Shown piece by piece: positions 33,301 through 41,188 of a stretch of DNA of 64,000 nt (the first letter of the stretch is position 1; each line of letters begins with the position of its first letter). This DNA is from JACPDH01 sp041671505 (lineage in GTDB: Bacteria; Acidobacteriota; Thermoanaerobaculia; Gp7-AA8). The translations under genes were made by a program, and so were the position numbers. Under the pieces are notes generated by a model. It was not told where the DNA came from. It was given only the letters and a program-made list of their open reading frames with translations, and searched no databases. The stretch spans positions 62,001 through 126,000 of the forward strand of contig JBAZBK010000005.1 in NCBI GenBank assembly GCA_041671505.1. The letters run 5' to 3'.

Positions 33301-35709
33301 GCCGATCTTCTTCATGATCTCGGCCGAACCGAGGTCTCCGTCGCCCGCCTCCCGGTTGACCTGGACGCTCTTGAGGAGGAACTGGTAGACCTGCATTGCG
33401 CCGCGAAGGTTGTTGCAGCGGAAGTACGCGTCGCCGAGACGCTCGCGGATCTCCGGCTTCCGCTCTTCCTCGCCCGAGATGTCCATGAGCTCGAGCGCCG
33501 TCCTGTAGAACTCCGCCGACTGCTCGTAGGCGAGCGCGATCGCCGCCTGCTCCGCGGCCTTGATCGAGTAGTTGATGGCGCGCTCCGGCTCGGTGCCGCG
33601 CGCGAAGTGATACGCGACCTGTCCGATGAGCTCGGAAGCCCCGCCGAGGTAGAGCGACTCGAGATAGTTCCCCGCGCGAGTGTGCGCGATCGATCGACTC
33701 CGCTCGCTCGTCGCCCCGTAGATGTTCTCGCGAAGGCTGACCTGCGGGAAGCGGAATCCGGCTTCGTTCGGCAGCTCGTCGAGGAGGCCGAGGTCGACCA
33801 GCTCGACGACGAGTCGGTACGTCTCCTCCGGAGGCCGCTCGGCGACTTTCGTCAGCAGCTCGACCTCGAACTGCTCGCCGAGCACCGATGCGTTGCGAAG
33901 CACGTCGCGCTGGTCGTCGGAAATCGATTCCAGCCTCTCGCTCCAGATCGCCCCCGCGCCCCCGGGTATCCGGAGAGTCTGGATGCGATCCATGTCGATC
34001 TCCCAGCCGGTGCCGGTCGATCTCAGGTAGTCGTGAGCGATCAGGTAATCGATGACGCGCCGGATGTTGAGCGGAGATCCACCCGACTCCCACATCACCC
34101 AGCGGACGAACTCGTGAGTCATGTTAGGGTCGCCGAGGAGCGCCTCGACGTTTTCCCGGACCATCTCTTCCGAGAGCGGCTTGAGATGCAGGATGCGGAT
34201 CGCGTGGTCGCGGGCCCGCTCCTCCCACGCCGCGGCGGAACGCGAGACGGTCTCCTCGAGCGTCGTCTCCGACGATCGCTCCGTCGTCAGCGTGCCGACG
34301 ACGACGAGGCCCGAGCTCCGCGCTTCGCCGACCAGGAACGTGAAGAGCTCCGCCGTCGAGGGATCGGCCCACTGCAGATCCTCGACGACGAGCACGAGCA
34401 GCGGGCGCGCAGCGCCCGCGTTCAGGAAGCCGTGGAAGTCCTGCATCGACTGCGAAAGGCGGTTGTAGAGGCGGTACTTCTGGCCCTGCTCGTCGACCGA
34501 CTCGTGCCCCGGCTCGATGATCGGCTGGAGCATCTGCCGGATCTCGATCGCGGGATCGGCGTTCGGATTCACCGCCGTGAGCATCTGCTGGAAGATCTCG
34601 AAGAAGGGAGCGTAGATCGTCTTGCGATTCACGGGGCAGCGCCCCGTGAAGACGCGCGCGCCGTCGAGCTGGGCGCGCAGGCTCACCTCGCGGATGACGC
34701 TCCCCTTCCCCATCCCTTCCGTGCCGGCGATGATGATTCCGTCGCCGCGTCCCTGCTGCGCCTCGGTCACCAGGCGCATCACCTCGTGCACTTCGGCATC
34801 GCGACCGATGAGCGGCGCGCGGTGGAGCTCCGCGCGGTTTCCGAGCTCGCGCCACGGAACTTTCACGCCGGCCGCCTCGGCCACCTCGTGCAGCAGCGCG
34901 GCAGCGGAGGGATAGCGGTAGCGCGGGTCTTTCTCCAGAAGGCGGAGGACGATCTTTTCCAGCTTCTCGGGCACGTGAGGATTGATCGCCGACGGGCGCC
35001 GGATCTCGTCTTCGAGATGCGAGCGGATGATCTCGATCGGAGCCTTCCCGTAGGTCGGGAGCGCCCCGGTGATCGTCTCGTAGAGAGTCATGCCGAGCGC
35101 GTACTGGTCGGCGCGGCCGTCGACGCGGTCCTGGAGCAGGATCTCGGGGGCCATGTAGTGAAGCGTTCCGCGGATTCGCCGGTCGAAGTACCGACGACTC
35201 GACACCGCGACGCCGAAGTCCATGATCTTCAGCAGACCATCTGCGTCGACGAGCACGTTGGACGGCTTCAGGTCGAGATGCACGATGCCGAGATGGTGAA
35301 CGTGCTGAAGCGCCGACGCGATCTGGAGCACGGTGTCGTACAGCGCTTCCCAGTTGTGGCCATCGAAGAACTCGGTCACGCGCCGGCCGGGAAAATACTC
35401 CATCGTAAAGTACGGATACCGCTCGTCGAGGAGGCCGTAGTCGAAGACCTGGACGATGTTGGGGTGGCTCAGTCCCGCGAGCGTTTCGAACTCGGTGCGA
35501 AATCCGAGGATCGCCTGCGAGCCGCTGATCTCGTGTCGGAGAATCTTGATGGCCGCGTCACGCTTCGAGACCGCGTCGAAAACGCGGTAGACCGACGTCG
35601 TCGGGCTTTCCTTCAGGACGGACTGGAGCTGGTACCTCGGGGGAAGGACCACCTCGCGGAGAATCGAATCTGTCGGCATGCTCTGATCGGTCTCGATTCG
35701 GGCGCGCAC
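30382..35709 (-). CDS. Giant regulator: Ser/Thr kinase-like, AAA ATPase, TPR, GAF, sigma-54 activator and Fis-type HTH
   Basis: 1775 aa. In order: kinase domain (about 25-290; Lys55, HLDLKPSN 144-151, DFG 164-166, but no glycine-rich loop); AAA-16-type ATPase with Walker A GTEGMGKGS (329-337); about 500 residues of TPR-like helices (about 700-1230); GAF (about 1255-1410); sigma-54 AAA+ starting GESGTGKG at 1469, with an intact GSFTGA at 1516-1521 and FLDEIG Walker B; and a C-terminal Fis-like HTH (GGKIRETARRLGLARNTLKA). It should open sigma-54 promoters, with the kinase/ATPase/TPR half as the input module, as in STAND-like regulators. GTG start at 35709; an ATG at 35679 (MPTDSILREV) is equally possible. 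Confidence 0.93.
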   Translation of the reverse strand: MRARIETDQSMPTDSILREVVLPPRYQLQSVLKESPTTSVYRVFDAVSKRDAAIKILRHEISGSQAILGFRTEFETLAGLSHPNIVQVFDYGLLDERYPYFTMEYFPGRRVTEFFDGHNWEALYDTVLQIASALQHVHHLGIVHLDLKPSNVLVDADGLLKIMDFGVAVSSRRYFDRRIRGTLHYMAPEILLQDRVDGRADQYALGMTLYETITGALPTYGKAPIEIIRSHLEDEIRRPSAINPHVPEKLEKIVLRLLEKDPRYRYPSAAALLHEVAEAAGVKVPWRELGNRAELHRAPLIGRDAEVHEVMRLVTEAQQGRGDGIIIAGTEGMGKGSVIREVSLRAQLDGARVFTGRCPVNRKTIYAPFFEIFQQMLTAVNPNADPAIEIRQMLQPIIEPGHESVDEQGQKYRLYNRLSQSMQDFHGFLNAGAARPLLVLVVEDLQWADPSTAELFTFLVGEARSSGLVVVGTLTTERSSETTLEETVSRSAAAWEERARDHAIRILHLKPLSEEMVRENVEALLGDPNMTHEFVRWVMWESGGSPLNIRRVIDYLIAHDYLRSTGTGWEIDMDRIQTLRIPGGAGAIWSERLESISDDQRDVLRNASVLGEQFEVELLTKVAERPPEETYRLVVELVDLGLLDELPNEAGFRFPQVSLRENIYGATSERSRSIAHTRAGNYLESLYLGGASELIGQVAYHFARGTEPERAINYSIKAAEQAAIALAYEQSAEFYRTALELMDISGEEERKPEIRERLGDAYFRCNNLRGAMQVYQFLLKSVQVNREAGDGDLGSAEIMKKIGKVLARRSEWSPALSYFQNALQTFQRNSRPLDVAEMLNRMAWIHIDKGDFAEAERAAQEAIRLLEPLPLAPAHGYTRNILGVIASARGELVPAEQLFQEAFRNAETLGSAQLRKVTANHLANILYRLGRWDDSLQLHRRNLEQSEDEGDLWDIVTAYNAIAVTQFAKGEFKPAAALLERSIRLSQKLGASDLEAFAHERLGECLEMLGDWKEARSHLERCLALPGFDENRPIRVSVYVPYARLLARTGDIAGAIKYAQRAYEASERTRDKDLMAAASLLLGQIEQERENFIDAERLLAEARELFREASNLRGEAISLVVAGKRALREQRIDESASLANEAAELAQRLGDRFTEAHAHVLAAKVLFARGEREAGEARFSAAHAIFEELETPFELGRLLFEVGVLREDPDDAGQVLRRAIKIFEKLDATPDLERARGAHFRIRPTGRGTDSSVVGLYEVVKIINSTLSVEEVLNKVLDIALRRLRAERGMIMLVDPITGSLRTRVSRNIREGAESEKGRSPQAIIKEVMQSGTSVISADARADDRFVDSETVISENIVSTLCVPLVIRDNIAGAIYVDHRETRHLFSQKDLSFLEAFADQSAIAIENARLYEELEQARLRLSAENESLRNDVLVDKHLDSIVGSSEAVARIQFTVRKAATAASTVLIRGESGTGKGLAARIIHNISPRRNGPFIKFNCAALPENLAESELFGHEKGSFTGADRRKLGRFELANGGSIFLDEIGKMTFSMQAKLLRVVEDKEFERVGGTVTIKTDVKIIAATNLDLEKAIDDGSFREDLFYRLNIIPIHLPALRERKADIESLAEHFVKKICRDLGVDSKSLEPGIIELFRTYHWPGNIRELESTLHRAIVMSTGDVLRRPDFFGLLGQHPQGAQPDLPSDALPREVLNPMLRRMPITAELYDDVLAKVDRQLITQVLEETGGKIRETARRLGLARNTLKAKMQKYGIQAAGGDAE

Positions 35710-35861
35710 GGCGCGGTCACGTTTTGTTAAAAGAGTATGTCAAATCTTACCCCATCACGCGAATCGCGCTGCAGTTATTGACCCACTCCTCCACAAAGCA
35801 GCCTGCAGGCTCGGTAAACCCTTCTGGGCCGGGCTCCGTAGCATTCACGAACCTGTGAGGC

Positions 35862-35867
35862 TAGAAT
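35862..35867 (+). promoter_or_regulatory. -10 element (TAGAAT) for the kinase-TPR gene
   Basis: GAGGCTAGAATCGCC lies 17 nt before the ATG at 35885 and 79 nt before the ATG at 35947. It supports 35885 as the ancestral start. Confidence 0.4.
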
Positions 35868-35884
35868 CGCCGCGGCGCCCTCCA

Positions 35885-35946
35885 ATGACCGAGTCATTCG
35901 ATAAGTTCGATAGGTACCAGATTGTCCGGTCCTCGGAAAAGGGGGC
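35885..35946 (+). pseudogene. Frameshifted N-terminus of the Ser/Thr kinase
   Basis: From the ATG at 35885 the frame reads MTESFDKFDRYQIVR, exactly the start of a PknB-type kinase, then runs out of frame and stops at 35981-35983. One base is missing between CGG (35927) and CTCGGAAAAGGG. Restoring it gives RLLGKGGMGTVFLAFD, a textbook glycine-rich loop continuing into the downstream frame. The region contains the homopolymers AAAA and GGGGG. It is either a real mutation, a sequencing/assembly error or a slippage site. Confidence 0.75.
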
Positions 35947-38355
35947 ATGGGCACGGTGTTTCTCGCCTTCGACACCCTGCTGAACCGGCAGGTGGCACTG
36001 AAGGTCTTGAACGAGACCGGGATCCCTGGCGACGACCGCAAGGGACGCTTTCTCCGGGAGGCGCAGGCCGCCGCGCAGATCCGCCATCCAAACGTCGCGA
36101 CGATCTATGAAGTAGGAGAGAGCGCGGAGGGCCGCCCCTTCATCGCGATGGAGTTCTGCGAAGGCCTCCCTCTCTCCCAGGTAATCAGACAAGAGCCGAT
36201 CGACGCGGCACGATTCGTGAAAATCGCGGGGCAGATCGCCCTTGGGTTGGCGGCGGCGCACCGCAACGGCGTGACTCACCGCGACATCAAGAGCGCGAAC
36301 ATCATGCTCGAGTCGGGCGACTCGGTGAAGATCCTCGACTTCGGTCTTGCGAAGATGGACGAGGTCGCATCGGACGCCGCGACACACACCTCTCCGAGTG
36401 GCGGATTCTTCGGAACGCTCCCCTATCTCTCTCCCGAGCAGGCGCGCGGTGAGGCGGCGGATCAGAAGTCCGATCTCTTCTCCCTCGGCGTCGTCTTCTA
36501 CGAGATGGCGACCGGAGTGCTTCCGTTCGACGGAGAGACGGCGTTGAGCCTGCTCGAGCGGATTCGCAGCGCCGAGCCGCGCGAGTTCGTTCCGATCGAT
36601 CCTCAGTTTCCGCGTGCCGGCATCGAGATCATCTCCGCGCTGCTGCAAAAGCGGGCCGTCGATCGCCCCCCTTCCGCCGAAGCCGTCGTGCATCTGCTCG
36701 CCGACCTCGAGGTGTCGTACTACGAGACGTCGAAACTGTCCCGATCGATGGCGACGACGACGGGGCTGCGCGGGACGACACGTCCGACGATTCCGATCGT
36801 GAGGAACGCGATCCTTTACGTGCTCGCCATCGCCGTTCTCGTGCTGCTCGGCATTCTCCTCTTCCGGGAGCCTCGCAAAGCGGCGCCTCCGCGGTCCGAC
36901 GGTACGCCACCTCCTCCGATGCGATCTCTCGCCGTACTTCCGTTCCAGAACCTGTCACAGCAGGAATCGGAAGAATTTCTCTCGGTCGGTCTCGCCGACG
37001 CGCTCACGACCCAACTTCAGCAGGTGCAGCCGCTCAGCGTGCGCCCCACGTCCGCGGTGCTCCAGTTCCACCGCAAGAACGCGGACATCAGCGAGGCCGC
37101 GTCGCAACTGCAGGTCGACGGCATCCTCGAGGGCCGCTTCCTCACGGCAGGTAACACCGTCCGCGTCAGCCTGCAGCTCACTGACGCCCGCACCGGGTAC
37201 GGGGTGTGGGCCGCGAATCTCGAAGGGAGCCGCGACAACCTGATCGACCTGATCGACGACGTCGCGTCGACCACGCGAAGCGCGATCCAGGAGAAGCTCT
37301 CGACGACACAGCCCGCGGGACGATCGGAGCCGCGCACGTCGAACCCGAAGGCGTACGAGCTCTACCTCCGCGCGAGGTCGCTCAAAGGCTCGCTGATCGC
37401 CGGAGAGAACAAGGCGGAGATCGACTACCTGAAGGAGGCGATCGAGCTCGACCCCGCCTTCGCCGCCGCTTACGCCGACCTCGCGATCGCGCTCTCGTTA
37501 GGCCAGGTCCGCGGCTTTTCGGCCGATCCGGAGCAGTACAACCGCGCCGAGTGGTACGCGCGCCAGGCGGTGCGTCTCGATCCGAACCTCGCCGACGCGC
37601 ACCTCGCGCTCGGGCGGACGCTCATACGGTTCCCCGACCGCTTCCGCGAGGGAATCCGCGAGACGCTGGCCGCGCTCCGGCTCAACCCCAACGAGACGCT
37701 CGCGCTCCACGCGCTGATCGCCTACATGACTTCGACCGGCGACATGCAGCGCACGAACTGCCTGCTCGACCGATTCGTCGCGACGAACCCGACCTCGAGC
37801 GACGTCCGCTCACGCGGCTACTTTTTCGTCAACGTGATCGATCCCGACGAGATCATGCGCCTGGCCCCCGAGGCGCTGGCTCACAAGGAGACTCAGATCG
37901 CGGGGCACGACATGCTCTCGATCGCGCACCTGCTGCGCGGCGACCCGGCCAACGCGCTGATCGAAGCGAACAAAACGCTCGAGCTCGCGCCTAACCTTTA
38001 CCACGGCAAGACCATGCAGATGCTGATCGCCGCGGACAAGGGCGACCGCTTCGCCGTGAACCGCTGGGCAGAGTCGCTCCGCGCCGAAGCGGAGACGAAC
38101 CACTACGCGGCGATTCGCATCGCACTGGCATACGCGCGCCTCGGTGACCGTGACAACGCAATCAAGTGGCTCAAGGTCGCGCAATCGCTCGGCAACCATG
38201 GCTGGTACTTCCTCGTGCGCTACCCCTGGATGCAGCCGCTCCAGACCGATCCCGAATTTCAGGCGATCGTCTCGGCGATGAAGGCCGACCTGGACGACGT
38301 TCGCGACGACGTCGTCGGCGTGTTCGAGCTCCTTTGCCCCGGCGCGAAGCGGTAG
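35947..38355 (+). CDS. Serine/threonine protein kinase with single membrane helix and periplasmic FlgO/TPR region
   Basis: 802 aa from this ATG, which directly follows GGAAAAGGGGGC; about 20 more residues are in another frame upstream (frameshift). Kinase motifs: RQVALKVL (Lys), HRDIKSANIM, ILDFGLAK, PYLSPEQARG, SDLFSLGVV. One membrane helix (ILYVLAIAVLVLLGILLF) follows a basic linker. Outside are a SLAVLPFQNLS/GILEGRFLTAGNTVRVSLQL domain, as in FlgO-like or adenylate-cyclase-associated sensors, then TPRs (PAFAAAYADLAIALS, PNLADAHLALGRTL). This layout is very common in Acidobacteriota. If translated only from here, the kinase lacks the front half of its nucleotide-binding loop. Confidence 0.9.
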   Translation: MGTVFLAFDTLLNRQVALKVLNETGIPGDDRKGRFLREAQAAAQIRHPNVATIYEVGESAEGRPFIAMEFCEGLPLSQVIRQEPIDAARFVKIAGQIALGLAAAHRNGVTHRDIKSANIMLESGDSVKILDFGLAKMDEVASDAATHTSPSGGFFGTLPYLSPEQARGEAADQKSDLFSLGVVFYEMATGVLPFDGETALSLLERIRSAEPREFVPIDPQFPRAGIEIISALLQKRAVDRPPSAEAVVHLLADLEVSYYETSKLSRSMATTTGLRGTTRPTIPIVRNAILYVLAIAVLVLLGILLFREPRKAAPPRSDGTPPPPMRSLAVLPFQNLSQQESEEFLSVGLADALTTQLQQVQPLSVRPTSAVLQFHRKNADISEAASQLQVDGILEGRFLTAGNTVRVSLQLTDARTGYGVWAANLEGSRDNLIDLIDDVASTTRSAIQEKLSTTQPAGRSEPRTSNPKAYELYLRARSLKGSLIAGENKAEIDYLKEAIELDPAFAAAYADLAIALSLGQVRGFSADPEQYNRAEWYARQAVRLDPNLADAHLALGRTLIRFPDRFREGIRETLAALRLNPNETLALHALIAYMTSTGDMQRTNCLLDRFVATNPTSSDVRSRGYFFVNVIDPDEIMRLAPEALAHKETQIAGHDMLSIAHLLRGDPANALIEANKTLELAPNLYHGKTMQMLIAADKGDRFAVNRWAESLRAEAETNHYAAIRIALAYARLGDRDNAIKWLKVAQSLGNHGWYFLVRYPWMQPLQTDPEFQAIVSAMKADLDDVRDDVVGVFELLCPGAKR

Positions 38356-38360
38356 GTAGA

Positions 38361-38479
38361 GAGTCAGGAGCAAGGAGAAAGGAGCAAGGAGAAAGGACAC
38401 CATCGCTCGTCCCTTCGCGGCACCTGGCTACGGTCGCTGGTTCCCTTTCTCCTTGTTCCTTTCTCCTTGCTCCTGACTC
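38361..38479. repeat. Inverted repeat of heptamer units between convergent kinase and nadA genes
   Basis: Left arm 38361-38396 reads GAGTCAG then repeated GAGCAAG/GAGAAAG units. The right arm 38444-38479 is its reverse complement with about one mismatch over 36 nt. A 47-nt spacer lies between. Both flanking genes end into it (38355 and 38496). It may act as a bidirectional terminator or structural boundary. Confidence 0.85.
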
Positions 38480-38495
38480 CCCTCTCCCGCCTGCC

Positions 38496-39527
38496 TCACT
38501 CGCATCGTGGCACGGTTGCGTCGCCCGGCTTCGCCTGCGCTGCGTTCTCGACGTCGAACATCCGCCGCAACGCCCGTTCCGCCTTCACGCGCACGTCCTC
38601 CGGAACCGTCACCTCGTACTTCCGGTCGCGGAGCGAGTCGCGGACGTCTTCGAGCGTCGTCACCTTCATGAATGTGCAGAGCTTGCAGCCCTTCACGAAC
38701 GTCTTGTCGGGCACCTCCATCGCGAGACGGTCCGACAGACCACACTCGGTGACGACAAGAAAGCGCTCCGCCGCATTCTGCTTCGCGTAGCGAACCATTC
38801 CCGACGTCGAGAGCACCGCATCGGCCAGCGCCGCCACGTCCTTCCTGCACTCCGGGTGAACGAGAATCTTCAACGACGGATCGGCCTCACGGATCCGGGA
38901 GATCTCCTCCGGAGTGATCTGCTGATGCACGTAGCAGAAGCCGTCCCACGGGATGATGTTCTTCTCCGGGACCTGGTCCGCGACATGCTGCGCGAGATTC
39001 CGGTCGGGACAGAAGAGGATGTTCTGATTCGGGAGTGAGCGGACGACCCTGGGCGCGTTCGACGAGGTGCAGATCACGTCCGACAGCGCCTTCACCGCCG
39101 CGGTGGTGTTCACGTAGCTGACCACGGCGAGATCGGGATGGATCGCGCGCAGCTCGGCGATCTTCTTCACGAGATCCTCCGCCGGAGCCGAATCGGCAAG
39201 CTGGCAGCCGGCAAGCAGGTTCGGCAGGAGCACCGTCCGCGAGGGATTCACGATCTTCGCCGTCTCAGCCATGAAGTGGACGCCGCAGAAGACGATCATG
39301 TCCGCGTCGCGGACTTCGCTCGCCATCATGGCGAGCTCGAGCGAATCGCCGACGAAATCGGCGATTTTGAGAATCTCGGGGCGGTAGTAGTTGTGGGCGA
39401 CGATCACGGCGTTACGCGCCTTCTTCAGCACCCGGATTTCGTCGTGCAGCAGCGTGAACTCCCGGACGTCGTCCTCCGTGTACTCGAACGTCTTCACGCG
39501 CTTCAACTCTTCGTAGAGTGTGGTCAT
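38496..39527 (-). CDS. nadA: Quinolinate synthase
   Basis: 343 aa. It has the triplicated NadA fold with VIVAHNYYRPEI, FCGVHFMAETAKI, LLAGCQLADSAP, YVNTTAAVKALSD, FCPDRNLAQHV, HPEC and the final VTECGLSDRL and GCKLCTFMKVTTLEDV. The cysteines in AGCQLAD, TECG and CKLC include the [4Fe-4S] ligands. It condenses iminoaspartate with dihydroxyacetone phosphate. The ATG (MTTLYEELKR) has GAGGATC about 8 nt upstream. nadB and nadC are not adjacent. Confidence 0.95.
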   Translation of the reverse strand: MTTLYEELKRVKTFEYTEDDVREFTLLHDEIRVLKKARNAVIVAHNYYRPEILKIADFVGDSLELAMMASEVRDADMIVFCGVHFMAETAKIVNPSRTVLLPNLLAGCQLADSAPAEDLVKKIAELRAIHPDLAVVSYVNTTAAVKALSDVICTSSNAPRVVRSLPNQNILFCPDRNLAQHVADQVPEKNIIPWDGFCYVHQQITPEEISRIREADPSLKILVHPECRKDVAALADAVLSTSGMVRYAKQNAAERFLVVTECGLSDRLAMEVPDKTFVKGCKLCTFMKVTTLEDVRDSLRDRKYEVTVPEDVRVKAERALRRMFDVENAAQAKPGDATVPRCE

Positions 39528-39598
39528 CGGGGATCCTCGCTCCTTCCCACCGGCGGTGGTCTGCGGAACAATAGCAGGGGCGCTTTCATTCGAACGAC

Positions 39599-39898
39599 AT
39601 GGACGAGCACGAGCCGGGCGACGACGAAACCGTCGAGATTCCGATAGGCGACACGATCGACCTCCACTCCTTCCAGCCTCGCGATGTGCGTGACGTGGTG
39701 CTGAGCTTCCTCGAAGAGGCACGGTCGCGCGGCATACGTCAGGTGCGCGTCATCCATGGCCGCGGAATCGGCGTGCAGCGCGAGATCGTGAGGTCGCTCC
39801 TCGCCGAATTACCCTGGGTCGTCGACTATCTCGACGCCGACCCGGGGGGCGGCGGCTGGGGAGCGACAGTCGTCGCCCTCTCGCCTCCCGAGGAGTAG
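39599..39898 (+). CDS. Smr domain protein
   Basis: 99 aa, essentially a lone Smr (MutS2 C-terminal) domain: DTIDLHSFQPRDVRDVV, the basic RQVRVIHGRGIGVQREIVRSLL loop and a terminal DPGGGGWGATVV. The DLH and HGRG motifs are the nuclease/nucleic-acid-binding residues of the family. An acidic N-terminus (MDEHEPGDDETVEI) precedes it. It may nick DNA or process RNA; the exact role of stand-alone Smr proteins is unclear. Confidence 0.9.
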   Translation: MDEHEPGDDETVEIPIGDTIDLHSFQPRDVRDVVLSFLEEARSRGIRQVRVIHGRGIGVQREIVRSLLAELPWVVDYLDADPGGGGWGATVVALSPPEE

Positions 39899-39925
39899 CG
39901 CCCAGCCCGCGAAGGCGACTTGCTG

Positions 39926-39931
39926 TACACT
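39926..39931 (+). promoter_or_regulatory. -10 element (TACACT) for the MglA gene
   Basis: TTGCTGTACACTTTTCCC lies 26 nt before the ATG at 39958, which has a strong AGGGGGAAG Shine-Dalgarno. Confidence 0.4.
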
Positions 39932-39957
39932 TTTCCCAACTTCGATCAGGGGGAAGA

Positions 39958-41163
39958 ATGGTTCTCTTCAACCATGCTACGCGCGAGATGACCGCGAAGA
40001 TCGTGTACTACGGTCCCGGTCTGTGCGGCAAGACGACGAACCTGCTCGTCATTTTCGACAAACTCGAGAGTGACAGGCGGGGCAAGATGCTCTCGCTGGC
40101 GACGAAGACCGATCGCACGCTCTTCTTCGATCTGCTTCCGGTCGACATCGGCAAGGTCGGCCCCTTCAACCTGAAGATCCAGCTCTATACGGTTCCCGGC
40201 CAGGTCTTCTACAACGAAACGCGAAAGCTCGTGCTCAAGGGAGCCGATGCGGTCGTCTTCGTCGTCGACTCGCAGCCGTCGATGGTCGACTCGAACCGTG
40301 AGAGCTTCGAGAACCTGATGGAGAATCTCGAGGAGAACCAGATCGACTCCAACGAGATCCCGATCATCATCCAATTCAACAAGCGCGACATCCCCGGCGT
40401 GCTCCCAGTCGAGCGGCTCCAGGGAGACCTCGGCTTCGACGGCTATCCCTTCATGGAAGCTTCGGCCCTCAAGGGTGATGGCGTCATGGAGACGTTCAAG
40501 CTCGCAACCAAGGTCACGGCGAAGTACCTCCTGAACAAGGTCTCCGGAAAGCCACTGAAGAAGCGCGAGAAGTCGTGGGAAGCACCGAAGCCAGCGCCAG
40601 CTCCGGTCGCGAGTCCGACCCCGATGCTTCTGGACGATCCGCTCGCGGCAATGGACGAGTTGCCCATGAACATGAACCCGTTCACGTCGTCGCTCCCGCT
40701 CGGCTCGCTCGAGATGGCGCCAATCCCGCCGGTGGAGTCGTTCGAGGAGCCCGAGGAGATCGACGAGGCCGAGTCGGTCGAAGAGCTCGATCTCGTCGAC
40801 GACTCCGGCTCTCCATTCCCCGACGCTCCGGGCGGCGAGTACGAGCATGTCGAGGAAGTGAGTCTCGAGCAACTGCTCGAAGGACGGGAACGTCCGGCGA
40901 CGATGTCGGGCAATATTGCGATTCCCGTGTTCGAGGCGCCCGACGAGGTCGAGGATCTCGAGCCGCCCGTGGCCGTCATGGACGACGGCGAGGAAGCCGC
41001 CGACGAAGGTCCCTCGGGCGGCACGTCTCCGTCGATCAAGGCCAGCGTTGCGGAAATCGCACAGCTTCGCGCCGAGGTCGATGCGATGCGTGAGGAACAA
41101 CGGAAGATCGTCGAAAGTCTGCAGCGCGTCGTCGCTGAGCTGACCACCCTGCTTCGCGGCTGA
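39958..41163 (+). CDS. MglA-type small GTPase with long acidic C-terminal extension
   Basis: 401 aa. Residues 1-195 are MglA: G1 GPGLCGKTT (19-27), a switch region KTDRTLFFDLLP, the G3 variant LYTVPGQVFYN and G4 QFNKRDIP. Residues from about 200 on are low in complexity and rich in Pro, Glu and Asp (SFEEPEEIDEAESVEELDLVDD), ending in a short coiled coil (SVAEIAQLRAEVDAMREEQRKI). MglA sets cell polarity and gliding in Myxococcus; most family members are about 195 aa and lack this tail. No mglB (Roadblock) gene is adjacent. The GTPase assignment is secure; the tail's role is inferred to be partner recruitment. Confidence 0.93.
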   Translation: MVLFNHATREMTAKIVYYGPGLCGKTTNLLVIFDKLESDRRGKMLSLATKTDRTLFFDLLPVDIGKVGPFNLKIQLYTVPGQVFYNETRKLVLKGADAVVFVVDSQPSMVDSNRESFENLMENLEENQIDSNEIPIIIQFNKRDIPGVLPVERLQGDLGFDGYPFMEASALKGDGVMETFKLATKVTAKYLLNKVSGKPLKKREKSWEAPKPAPAPVASPTPMLLDDPLAAMDELPMNMNPFTSSLPLGSLEMAPIPPVESFEEPEEIDEAESVEELDLVDDSGSPFPDAPGGEYEHVEEVSLEQLLEGRERPATMSGNIAIPVFEAPDEVEDLEPPVAVMDDGEEAADEGPSGGTSPSIKASVAEIAQLRAEVDAMREEQRKIVESLQRVVAELTTLLRG

Positions 41164-41188
41164 TGAAATCCGAAGGGAGAACTGATTC

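Noticed and set aside
32947..35730. A 927-codon open frame on the plus strand opposite the giant regulator
   Set aside because: It is the antisense shadow of a GC-rich gene; the translation is a string of Arg, Glu and Leu with no motif, while the minus strand encodes clear domains.
35738..35743. TTGACA upstream of the giant regulator as its -35
   Set aside because: No acceptable -10 at 16-18 nt; GTGACC stands at that distance.
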